In this document: in pieces, positions 13,773 through 20,443 of the stretch
Position numbering within the stretch: position 1 is the stretch's first letter
Layout of the letters: each line of letters begins with the position of its first letter
Assembly (NCBI GenBank): GCA_964354655.1
Contig: CAYHAL010000020.1
Location: forward strand, 1-24,186
DNA from: E44-bin46 sp964354655
GTDB lineage: Bacteria; Chloroflexota; Dehalococcoidia; Dehalococcoidales; E44-bin46
DNA: 24,186 nt
Direction: 5' to 3'
Notes under the pieces: generated by a model
Seen by the model: the letters and a program-made list of their open reading frames with translations, nothing else
Databases searched by the model: none
Told to the model about the DNA's origin: nothing
Position numbers and translations under genes: made by a program

Positions 13773-14039
13773 ATGGAAGGTAGCAAACTTTATGTGGGAA
13801 ATCTTAGTTATTCCGTAACCGGCGAGCAGTTGCAAGAATTGTTTTCCAAGTATGGCGAAGTCAAGCAAGTCAATATAATTGAAGGTAGGGGCTATGGATT
13901 TATTGAAATGTCTAGCCCGGCGGAAGCTGAAAAAGCCAAGGAAGCATTGAACGGTACCGATTTTGAAGGACGTACCATGAAGGTTGACGAAGCTCGTCCA
14001 CTTAGAAAGAGAGAAGGACAGGATTTTCGAAGATACTAG
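13773..14039 (+). CDS. single-RRM RNA-binding protein
   Basis: The 88-residue protein is one RNA recognition motif with a short basic tail. RNP2 is LYVGNL at 6-11 and RNP1 is RGYGFIEM at 39-46, with the aromatic residues Y7, Y41 and F43 in the positions that stack on RNA bases. The helix segment SPAEAEKAKEALNG and the final strand with its GRTMKV turn complete the fold. The tail (RPLRKREGQDFRRY) is short and Arg-rich, not Gly-rich. Proteins of this type occur in cyanobacteria and Chloroflexota, often cold-responsive. The ATG follows AGGAG by seven bases. It is probably a monocistronic gene, flanked by a structured leader and an intrinsic terminator. Confidence 0.92.
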   Translation: MEGSKLYVGNLSYSVTGEQLQELFSKYGEVKQVNIIEGRGYGFIEMSSPAEAEKAKEALNGTDFEGRTMKVDEARPLRKREGQDFRRY

Positions 14040-14122
14040 AATAATTCAGGCACGATAGTTTAATCTGTTACCTCAACTGCAGTTTTGGGCGTTTCGAGTC
14101 TCACCCCAAGTGGCTTTTATCA

Positions 14123-14150
14123 CACCATTCTGATGGATTGGTGGTTTTTG
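14123..14150 (+). terminator. intrinsic terminator of the RRM gene
   Basis: CACCATTC (14123-14130) pairs with GGA, a bulged T, and TGGTG (14135-14143) around a TGAT loop, followed directly by GTTTTTG. It is 84 bases after the RRM stop codon and separates that gene from the convergent transporter gene. Confidence 0.6.
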
Positions 14151-14185
14151 TTGAGGAGTAGGTACTGGGTACGACGAGCTTGTAT

Positions 14186-14926
14186 CTACTCGTGAGAGGC
14201 TGGTTTCTGGTCATTGGTGGCAAGCGGAGACGGCGCCACACCCTTTCTCAGTCCAAAAATCACCCACCTGTTGAAATACATAAACGGAATACTGATTAGT
14301 CCAACGAGATACTTAGTCACTATCTGCCCCTGTATTAAAGCCCCTAGCGGCAGTTCGCCATAGAAGGCAATGGTTATGAAAATAAATGTGTCTACAGTTA
14401 ACGATGGGATGGAACTGAACGCATTCCTCATCCACAGGTGCCTGCCTTTAGTGAGCCTTTTGAAGAGGTCAAAAAGTACGGCATCCAGATTCTCGCTGGC
14501 AAAAAAAGCCACTAGTGAAGCTGCTGTTATTCTGGGAACAAGACCCATGATGGATTCCCAAGCTTCTTGCCTCGGCCAGATAGGCGCTGGTTTGATTACA
14601 GTGGCTAGCCAGATAAAAAAGACCATGGCTACCTGGCAGGCAAAGGCAATAAATACCATGCGGTGTGTCTCTCTTCTACCGAATTTCTCATTGACGACGT
14701 CGGTCAGGAGATAGGTAACAGCATAAATCAGTACCGCTGCCGGTGCCGTTACGGTTATGAAGCCAAGGTTGAACTCCCCAATCTTGGTGGCAATTATCTG
14801 GCTGAGAATCACAAAGGTTACATATAGAGCAACCAAGGCATCCGGCTTATCATACTTACGGACATAAAATGCCCCAAGCAAAGAGAAAGAAGTGATGCCC
14901 ACTATCCACAGGACAAGGTAAAGCAT
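14186..14926 (-). CDS. VUT-family (YhhQ-like) queuosine-precursor transporter
   Basis: This is an integral membrane protein of 246 residues if begun at ATG 14926, where GAGG stands five bases upstream. A longer version from TTG at 14947 is possible but lacks a ribosome binding site. Six or more hydrophobic segments are visible (for example LYLVLWIVGITSFSLLGAFY and VLIYAVTYLLTDVV). The family signature LLTDVVNEKFGRR is present, and the following FASENLDAVLFDLFKRLTKG block with WMRNAFSS is also typical. Members import 7-deazaguanine precursors (preQ0, preQ1 or queuine). It is divergent from queF, which acts on preQ0, and this supports the role. The C-terminal tail is polar and cytosolic. Confidence 0.85.
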   Translation of the reverse strand: MLYLVLWIVGITSFSLLGAFYVRKYDKPDALVALYVTFVILSQIIATKIGEFNLGFITVTAPAAVLIYAVTYLLTDVVNEKFGRRETHRMVFIAFACQVAMVFFIWLATVIKPAPIWPRQEAWESIMGLVPRITAASLVAFFASENLDAVLFDLFKRLTKGRHLWMRNAFSSIPSLTVDTFIFITIAFYGELPLGALIQGQIVTKYLVGLISIPFMYFNRWVIFGLRKGVAPSPLATNDQKPASHE

Positions 14927-14935
14927 GACGTCCTC

Positions 14936-14965
14936 ATTATAATCCAAGATGTCCGAGTCTGGTAA
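14936..14965 (-). promoter_or_regulatory. promoter of the transporter gene, nearly leaderless
   Basis: On the minus strand TTACCA (14960-14965) and a perfect TATAAT (14936-14941) are 18 bases apart. The expected transcription start is only a few bases before the ATG at 14926, so the GAGG ribosome binding site would be at the very 5' end of the message. This also argues against the TTG start at 14947, which would lie upstream of the transcription start. Confidence 0.45.
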
Positions 14966-15054
14966 GTGGCAGTCCCCCCCGCTTCCCCTGCTGAGCCAAA
15001 GGATGTAAAATAAATGCAGCCCAATGAGAACAAGAAGCCGGAGGGTAGGGGAAC

Positions 15055-15453
15055 TTGGACAAATATCGTGAGCGAAGATTTGATATCCAGACGGAAGAGG
15101 CTATTGATACCGCAGTACTTGAGGCGATACCGTTTGCCTACTCTGGCTCAGCAACCGAGGTGGTTTATGAGACTGAGGAATTTACCTCGGTGTGTCCTTG
15201 GAGCGGTCTACCCGATTTTGCTCGTCTCGTGATTCGCTATGTTCCTGAGCACTGCTTAATAGAGCTCAAATCCCTGAAGTATTACCTCACCTCATACCGG
15301 AATGTTGGCATTTTGCAGGAGCACGCTGTCAACCACATTCTCCAAGACCTGGTTAGCCTGATAAAACCTCTGTCCATGGTGGTAGAAGCCGAGTACAAGG
15401 AAAGAGGTGGCATAAAGAGTCGAGTGTCAGCCAGCTACTCCAGAACCGAGTAG
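15055..15453 (+). CDS. queF: QueF, NADPH-dependent preQ0 reductase (short, unimodular type)
   Basis: QueF reduces the nitrile of preQ0 to the amine of preQ1 in queuosine synthesis. The 132-residue protein has the catalytic Cys47 in TSVCPWSG, the acid Asp54 in LPDFA and substrate-binding Glu89 in LQEH. These spacings are the same as C55/D62/E97 of the Bacillus enzyme. The family block ELKSLKYYLTSYRN is also present. The start is TTG at 15055 behind GGAGGGTAGGGG; an in-frame TAG at 15046 rules out anything longer. An overlapping frame from ATG 15014 is spurious. No queC, queD or queE is in the window, so preQ0 is either imported by the adjacent transporter or made elsewhere. Confidence 0.92.
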   Translation: MDKYRERRFDIQTEEAIDTAVLEAIPFAYSGSATEVVYETEEFTSVCPWSGLPDFARLVIRYVPEHCLIELKSLKYYLTSYRNVGILQEHAVNHILQDLVSLIKPLSMVVEAEYKERGGIKSRVSASYSRTE

Positions 15454-15633
15454 CCAAATTGCTCTTGGAGAACAAGCTCCACAAATATACTCTTGTATCC
15501 TCACCAGCCTGCCAAGAACAGTGCCCTCTTGTACAGTAATACGGCAAATTATGGGCTATATTTTCCGCTAATTGTCATATTCCTCAAGATACCCATTTAA
15601 TATATAAAGAGTATTAAAATTGATGCAAGGGTC

Positions 15634-15662
15634 TTGACAAGCGGGGGAAAAGGTGCTAATAT
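15634..15662 (+). promoter_or_regulatory. near-consensus sigma70 promoter of the glutamate-synthase cluster
   Basis: TTGACA (15634-15639) and TAATAT (15657-15662) are exactly 17 bases apart. Transcription would start near 15669, about 45 bases before the first ATG. The stretch 15454-15633 before it holds no gene. It has only a weak hairpin (TGGAG/CTCCA at 15466-15481) that could help end the queF transcript. Confidence 0.75.
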
Positions 15663-15712
15663 GGTAGGCGGCAACCGTTTACCGCTAACTAAGCTAAAGG
15701 ATATATAACTAT

Positions 15713-16153
15713 ATGAAGAGAATCTATATCAAGGAACAGGTCTGCATTGGCTGTCATCTCTGCGAGGTGTATTGCCAGGTAGCGCACTCACTATCGAAGG
15801 ACTTGATCAAGGTTTTTAAAAGGGAATCCCCTCAGCCATTGCCGCGTTTGTCAGTTGAGGTAAGTAAACCAGTATCATTTTCCATCCGCTGCCAGCATTG
15901 TGATGAGCCTCCATGTGTTTATGCTTGCCTTACCGGAGCACTCCAGAGGGATGCGGGGAGCGGCGTTGTGACTGTGGATGAAGAGAGGTGTATTGGTTGC
16001 TGGACTTGTATATTAGTTTGCCCATTTGGTGCTATCAGGCAGGACACCCATCGGGGAAGGATTGCCAAATGTGACCTCTGCGCCGGAATGGATGAACCAG
16101 CCTGCGTGACTAATTGTCCTAATGAGGCGCTGTTATATGTGGAGGATAGATAA
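15713..16153 (+). CDS. four-cluster ferredoxin subunit (CooF/HycB/DmsB family)
   Basis: The 146-residue protein has the sixteen-cysteine pattern of DMSO-reductase-type electron-transfer subunits: CIGCHLCEVYC near the N-terminus, CQHCDEPPCVYAC, CIGCWTCILVCP, and CDLC with CVTNCP near the C-terminus. It should bind four [4Fe-4S] clusters. It has no signal peptide and no Tat motif, so it is cytoplasmic. As first gene behind the strong promoter, and with the NAD(P)H oxidoreductase and split GltB genes after it, it probably carries electrons from the oxidoreductase to the FMN and 3Fe-4S centre of the synthase domain. Its TAA stop overlaps the hisH ATG by one base. Confidence 0.85.
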   Translation: MKRIYIKEQVCIGCHLCEVYCQVAHSLSKDLIKVFKRESPQPLPRLSVEVSKPVSFSIRCQHCDEPPCVYACLTGALQRDAGSGVVTVDEERCIGCWTCILVCPFGAIRQDTHRGRIAKCDLCAGMDEPACVTNCPNEALLYVEDR

Positions 16154-16794
16154 TGGATAGAAACAAAGCGGTCGTAATTGTTGATTACGGTGCGGGGAAT
16201 TTGCGCAGCGTGGCTAATGCTATTGCCAAGCTGGGTTACCAGTCGCGGATAACCAGCGACCCCGGTGACATGGTTAATGCTGATGCGGTCATCCTACCGG
16301 GTGTTGGTGCTGCCGCTGATACCATGGCTAACCTCAAGAGGCTGGGATTGGCTCACATGATTGGTCAGCTTATTGCTGAGGGACGTCCCTTCTTAGGTGT
16401 GTGCATTGGGCTGCAGATTTTGTTTACCGACACTGAAGAAGGTGGTTGGCATGAGTGTCTCGGGATTATTCCGGGGCGAGTGCGTAAGCTCCCTTCGGGG
16501 TTAAAAGTCCCCCACATGGGATGGAACCAGGTAAAGCAAACAATTTCTCACCCAATATTTGAGGGGATACCAGACGAAGCCAATTTCTACTTCGTTCATA
16601 GCTATTATGTAGAGCCGGAGGATAAATCGCTGGTGGCTGGTGAGACTGAATATGGCATTCGCCTATGTAGTGTCATTGCCAGGGGGAACCTGGTAGCGAC
16701 CCAGTTTCACCCTGAAAAGAGCGGGGATATCGGGCTTAGGCTTTATGACAATTTCATAAAGCTGGCTCTGGCAGCAAAGCTAAGTGGAACATAA
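16153..16794 (+). CDS. hisH: HisH, glutaminase subunit of imidazole glycerol phosphate synthase
   Basis: HisH hydrolyses glutamine and channels ammonia to HisF in histidine synthesis. The 213-residue protein is full length for the family. It has VDYGAGN at the start, the nucleophile Cys84 in GVCIGLQ, and the His186/Glu188 pair in QFHPEKS. The PHMGWN motif at the HisF interface is also present. GGAGG precedes the ATG by seven bases, and the start overlaps the previous stop, so the two are coupled. Its partner hisF is 2.5 kb downstream, with two glutamate-synthase genes between. No other his gene is in the window. Confidence 0.95.
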   Translation: MDRNKAVVIVDYGAGNLRSVANAIAKLGYQSRITSDPGDMVNADAVILPGVGAAADTMANLKRLGLAHMIGQLIAEGRPFLGVCIGLQILFTDTEEGGWHECLGIIPGRVRKLPSGLKVPHMGWNQVKQTISHPIFEGIPDEANFYFVHSYYVEPEDKSLVAGETEYGIRLCSVIARGNLVATQFHPEKSGDIGLRLYDNFIKLALAAKLSGT

Positions 16795-16811
16795 AAATAG
16801 GGCAGGACATA

Positions 16812-18152
16812 ATGACGAAGCTAGAGAAGGTGAAATATCTGATTATAGGAAACTCTGCCGGGGGCATTGGGGCAGCTGAAGCTATTCGTGAGGTGGATAA
16901 AGCGGGGGCAATTACCATAATCTCCAGCGAGCCCTATTCTGCTTATTCCCGGCCGCTTATTTCAGAGTATCTCGCCAGTAGGTGTCCTCTGGAGAAGATG
17001 CTATTTCGGCCTATAGGGTTTTATGAGAAAAACCACCTCCAAGTCATCCTGGGGCAGAAAGTAGAGCAACTTGATATTAGTAAGCATGCCGTCAGGCTGG
17101 GGAACGGAAGAACAATAGCCTGGAAAAAGTTGCTACTTGCCACTGGTGGTCTGCCCATTGTCCCCCGGATAAAAGGCATTGACCGGAACGGGGTCTTTAC
17201 CTTTGTCACGCTTGATGATGCTAAGGCTATTGACCGGTATCTTGGCTGGCGGATGGAGCGTGGGGTGGTCATTGGCGGCGGTCTCATCGGCGTAAGTGTC
17301 ACTGAGGTGCTGGTGAAACGAGGGGTTAAAGTTACCATAGTGGAGATGAAGGAACGGATTTTAAATACTATCCTTGACGAAGAAGCATCAGCTCTAGTGG
17401 AAGAGAGGCTGAAACAGGCTGGGGTTGGAATTATAACTGGCGGCACTGTGGCTGATATCGGTAGCTATCTGGGAGACATCGTCACTGGCATAACTACGGA
17501 CGAGGGTATCCCGATACCCTGTGAACTAGTGATAGTCGCCATTGGTGTTCAACCCCGCACTGAACTTGTAATTGGCACCGGGATAAAAATAAACCGTGGC
17601 ATAGTGGTTGACCGCTATATGGCTACTTCTTCCGCCGATGTATATGCCTGTGGTGATGTAGCTGAGGCTTATGATTTTATCTGCGGTGAGAATCGGCTCA
17701 CCCCAATTTGGCCCAATGCCTATATAGGGGGAAGGGTCGCCGGCTTCAATATGGCTGGTGTCCCGACTGAATATCCCGGAGGCACAGCTATGAATTCTTT
17801 GAAATACTTTGGGTTGGCTATTGCCTCTGCCGGCATTGTAAACCCACCCGACAATGGCTACGAGGTAGTGAGTAAAAAACATGACCACACCTGCAAAAAG
17901 GTCATACTGAAGGACGGACTTGTGGTGGGCATGGTCTTTGTTGGCAACATTGAGAAATCGGGAATCGTCTTTAGTTTGATGAAGGACAGGGTAAATGTTG
18001 ATAGTTTCAAGCAAGCCCTTGTAAGTGATGATTTCGGTCTTGCCTCTCTCCCGGAAGAGATATGGCAACCACGCTTGGAAGTGCCGCTTTCACTATTAGC
18101 CTCCTCAGCAACCTCCGTTGGGCAGCCTGAGGAGATTGCCATAGGAGAGTAG
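16812..18152 (+). CDS. NAD(P)H/FAD-dependent oxidoreductase of the glutamate-synthase cluster
   Basis: The 446-residue pyridine-nucleotide-disulfide-type oxidoreductase has the FAD motif IIGNSAGGIG at 11-20, an SRPLISEYL active-face segment, LLLATGG, the NAD(P)-binding motif IGGGLIG from about 154, and YACGDVAEA near 280. It resembles the NADH:rubredoxin reductase, NirB N-terminal and NoxA group. It lacks a redox CxxC and a BFD-type Fe-S domain. In archaeal-type split glutamate synthases a gene of this kind sits beside a ferredoxin gene and replaces the GltD subunit as NAD(P)H entry point; the order here is the same. Cofactor preference cannot be settled by eye, although an acidic residue (VEMKE) after the second beta strand favours NADH. 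Confidence 0.83.
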   Translation: MTKLEKVKYLIIGNSAGGIGAAEAIREVDKAGAITIISSEPYSAYSRPLISEYLASRCPLEKMLFRPIGFYEKNHLQVILGQKVEQLDISKHAVRLGNGRTIAWKKLLLATGGLPIVPRIKGIDRNGVFTFVTLDDAKAIDRYLGWRMERGVVIGGGLIGVSVTEVLVKRGVKVTIVEMKERILNTILDEEASALVEERLKQAGVGIITGGTVADIGSYLGDIVTGITTDEGIPIPCELVIVAIGVQPRTELVIGTGIKINRGIVVDRYMATSSADVYACGDVAEAYDFICGENRLTPIWPNAYIGGRVAGFNMAGVPTEYPGGTAMNSLKYFGLAIASAGIVNPPDNGYEVVSKKHDHTCKKVILKDGLVVGMVFVGNIEKSGIVFSLMKDRVNVDSFKQALVSDDFGLASLPEEIWQPRLEVPLSLLASSATSVGQPEEIAIGE

Positions 18153-18175
18153 AGATTATTTTAGGGGATACCTCT

Positions 18176-19318
18176 ATGAGAAATATTAACCTAATGCAAA
18201 ACCCATACCACGACGATAAGGTAATTGATGCCTGCTCCATCTTTGGGGTAATGGATACTTCAGGACGGAAATTCTCCGGGGAAGGCGTCATCACGGCGAT
18301 TGCCAATATGCATGACCGTGGCAATGGCTTGGGCGGAGGATTTGCTATTTATGGATTATATCCGGAATATGCCGACCTCTATGCCTTCCACATAATGTAC
18401 CTGAGCCAGGAGGGGAGGCGACAAACAGAGGCTTTTCTCAACGAGAAGTTTAGAGTAGTTGATGGGGAGGAAATACCAACCCGACCCACCAGGGGTATTA
18501 TTAATCCACCCCTCGTATGGCGCTACTTTCTTGACGCTAGTCAGCACAGGTCTGAAGCCAAGTCAGAAGATGACTATGTCGTCGACATGGTCATGGAAAT
18601 AAACACCAAATTGGAAGATACCTTTGTTTATTCTAGTGGTAAGAACATGGGAATATTCAAGGGGGTAGGCTACCCTGAGGAAATAGCCGACTATTTCTGT
18701 CTAGAGCAGTATGGAGGCTATCTGTGGACTGCCCATGGCCGGTTCCCCACCAATACCCCGGGCTGGTGGGGTGGCGCTCACCCATTCTGTATTCTGGATT
18801 GGACGGTGGTTCACAACGGGGAAATTTCATCCTACGGGATAAATCGGCGCTACCTGGAGCAGTTCGGCTACCATTGCACCATGCAGACCGATACCGAGGT
18901 AGTTGCCTATGCTGTTGACCTGCTGATGCGTAAGCACAATCTACCGATAGAGATAGCCGCCAAAGTACTGGCTCCGCCGTTCTGGACTGAGATTGAGCGG
19001 CTTTCTCCGGGGGAGCAAAAGTTGCTGCTGACCTTGCGCCAGGTCTATGGCAGCTTGCTGCTAAACGGTCCCTTCACCGTTATCATTGCCCATCATGGTG
19101 AGATGATTGGGCTTACCGACCGCATTAGATTGCGACCGCTTACCGTTGGGATAAAGGGCGATACATTGTACCTTTCGTCGGAGGAGTCGGCTATCCGTCT
19201 TATTTGTCCTGACGTGGATAAAACATGGGTTCCGATGGGCGGCGAGCCCATCGTGGGGAGGTTAGGTACGCCGCTTCAACCACAGCCTCTAGCTTTGGCT
19301 AGGGAGGTAACGAGGTAA
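18176..19318 (+). CDS. glutamate synthase class-II glutaminase domain (stand-alone GltB N-terminal domain)
   Basis: The 380-residue protein matches the amidotransferase part of GltB. It hydrolyses glutamine and hands ammonia to the synthase domain encoded at 20444. The nucleophile would be Cys20 in DACSIFG, so the first 19 residues must be removed as a propeptide to expose an N-terminal Cys. Other class-II marks are MHDRGNGLGGG, HGRFPTNTPGWWGGAHPF, VVHNGEISSY and TDTEVVAYAV. The ATG follows AGGGGAT. The gene sits between the oxidoreductase and hisF. Amidophosphoribosyltransferase-like proteins share the fold, but no PRPP-binding domain follows, so GltB is favoured. Confidence 0.88.
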   Translation: MRNINLMQNPYHDDKVIDACSIFGVMDTSGRKFSGEGVITAIANMHDRGNGLGGGFAIYGLYPEYADLYAFHIMYLSQEGRRQTEAFLNEKFRVVDGEEIPTRPTRGIINPPLVWRYFLDASQHRSEAKSEDDYVVDMVMEINTKLEDTFVYSSGKNMGIFKGVGYPEEIADYFCLEQYGGYLWTAHGRFPTNTPGWWGGAHPFCILDWTVVHNGEISSYGINRRYLEQFGYHCTMQTDTEVVAYAVDLLMRKHNLPIEIAAKVLAPPFWTEIERLSPGEQKLLLTLRQVYGSLLLNGPFTVIIAHHGEMIGLTDRIRLRPLTVGIKGDTLYLSSEESAIRLICPDVDKTWVPMGGEPIVGRLGTPLQPQPLALAREVTR

Positions 19319-19324
19319 CGTTAA

Positions 19325-20092
19325 ATGCTGACTAGAAGAATCATTCCATGCCTTGATGTAAAAGCTGGACGAGTAGTCAAGGGAACAAGTTTTACCCGGT
19401 TACGTGATGCCGGTGACCCCGTAGAGCTAGCCAGCTTTTACTATCAAGAGGGCGCTGACGAGCTGGTATTTCTGGATATAACCGCTACCCCGGAGGGGCG
19501 TAATACCATGGTAGATGTGGTTGAGCGTATCTCCGAGCGGGTCTTTATACCTCTAACCGTAGGTGGTGGACTGCGCAACATAAGCGACATGCGGCGTATG
19601 TTGATGGCTGGGGCGGATAAGGTGGCGATAAATACGGCGGCTGTGCTCAGCCCGTCTCTAATTAGCGAGGGTGCGACAAAATTCGGCAGTCAGTGTATCG
19701 TCGTCGCCATAGATGCCAAACGGATACACAGCACTAACAACCCCAGGTGGGAGGTCTTTATTTATAGTGGTCAGAAGCCGACCGGCATTGATGCCCTTGA
19801 CTGGGCAAGACAGGCAGTGGGGCTTGGTGCTGGGGAAATATTGCTTACCAGCATAGATGCCGATGGGCATCGAGCGGGATACGATATTGAGCTTACCTGT
19901 GCCGTTTCTGAGGCAGTGGGCGTGCCGGTTATTGCCAGTGGTGGCGCCGGCACTCTGGAAGACCTTTATCAGGCGCTGGTTCTGGGCAAGGCGGATGCTG
20001 TTCTGGCAGCCAGCATCTTCCATTATGGAACCTATTCAATTCGGGAGACCAAGGAATATCTGGCAACAAAAGGAATACCAGTACGATTATGA
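19325..20092 (+). CDS. hisF: HisF, cyclase subunit of imidazole glycerol phosphate synthase
   Basis: HisF closes the imidazole ring using ammonia from HisH and releases AICAR. The 255-residue TIM barrel is full length. The catalytic pair is Asp11 in PCLDVKAGRVVKG and Asp130 in VAIDAKR. Phosphate-binding loops VGGGLR, LLTSIDADG and ASGGAG are in place. The start is ATG, seven bases after the preceding stop, with GAGG near the end of the previous gene. Together with hisH this gives a complete synthase. The rest of the pathway is elsewhere, which makes its place among nitrogen-assimilation genes notable. Confidence 0.95.
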   Translation: MLTRRIIPCLDVKAGRVVKGTSFTRLRDAGDPVELASFYYQEGADELVFLDITATPEGRNTMVDVVERISERVFIPLTVGGGLRNISDMRRMLMAGADKVAINTAAVLSPSLISEGATKFGSQCIVVAIDAKRIHSTNNPRWEVFIYSGQKPTGIDALDWARQAVGLGAGEILLTSIDADGHRAGYDIELTCAVSEAVGVPVIASGGAGTLEDLYQALVLGKADAVLAASIFHYGTYSIRETKEYLATKGIPVRL

Positions 20093-20177
20093 AGAATTGT
20101 TTGGGGAACCTATCCCCCTGACCCCCTCATGCAAGGACTTCATCTACCTCTTTCAGGGAAGGGGGAGTGTAAGTAAG

Positions 20178-20361
20178 AGAGGGGCAAAGGCCCTCTAAGA
20201 CTCCTTTTAAGGAGAGTAAAAAAGGGCAAAGCCTCTCTAAGGCTCCTTTTAAGGAGGGTAAAACGGGGCAAAGATTCTCTAAAACTCCTTTTAAGGAGAG
20301 TTAAAGAGGGGCGAAGCCTCTCTTCGGGTCCCTTCCCCCTCTCCTTCTCAAGGAGAGGGGG
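20178..20361. repeat. 42-bp tandem hairpin array ending in a long perfect inverted repeat
   Basis: CTCCTTTTAAGGAG occurs at 20201, 20243 and 20285, an exact period of 42 bases. Between copies lies a second hairpin of the form AGAGGGGCGAAGCCTCTCT (clearest at 20305-20324). The array ends in a perfect 12-base inverted repeat, CCCCCTCTCCTT and its complement, at 20335-20346 and 20350-20361 with a CTC loop. A partial unit precedes the first copy from about 20178, and 20108-20177 is low-complexity CCCCCT/GGGGGA sequence of the same style. The whole gap 20093-20443 lacks a gene. It sits between hisF and the GltB synthase gene, so it would be in their transcript. It looks like a dispersed extragenic palindromic element. 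It may act as attenuator or mRNA-end protector. Confidence 0.8.
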
Positions 20362-20443
20362 ATTAAGGGGGTGAGGTTAATAAACAATAAAGAAATGACC
20401 AGTAAATATGAAATGTTAAGAGAACAATGAGAGGATTATTACG

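Noticed and set aside
14948..15054. Possible preQ1 riboswitch between the transporter and queF
   Set aside because: The gap is short, no preQ1 aptamer pattern (short hairpin followed by an A-rich tail) is visible, and the predicted transporter transcript starts too close to the ATG.
15014..15232. ORF starting at ATG 15014 overlapping queF
   Set aside because: It is in another frame with no recognisable family, while the 15055 frame encodes QueF with all catalytic residues.
20178..20361. Regular repeats that could suggest a CRISPR array
   Set aside because: The 42-base period is contiguous repeat with no unique spacers between copies, and no cas gene is nearby.
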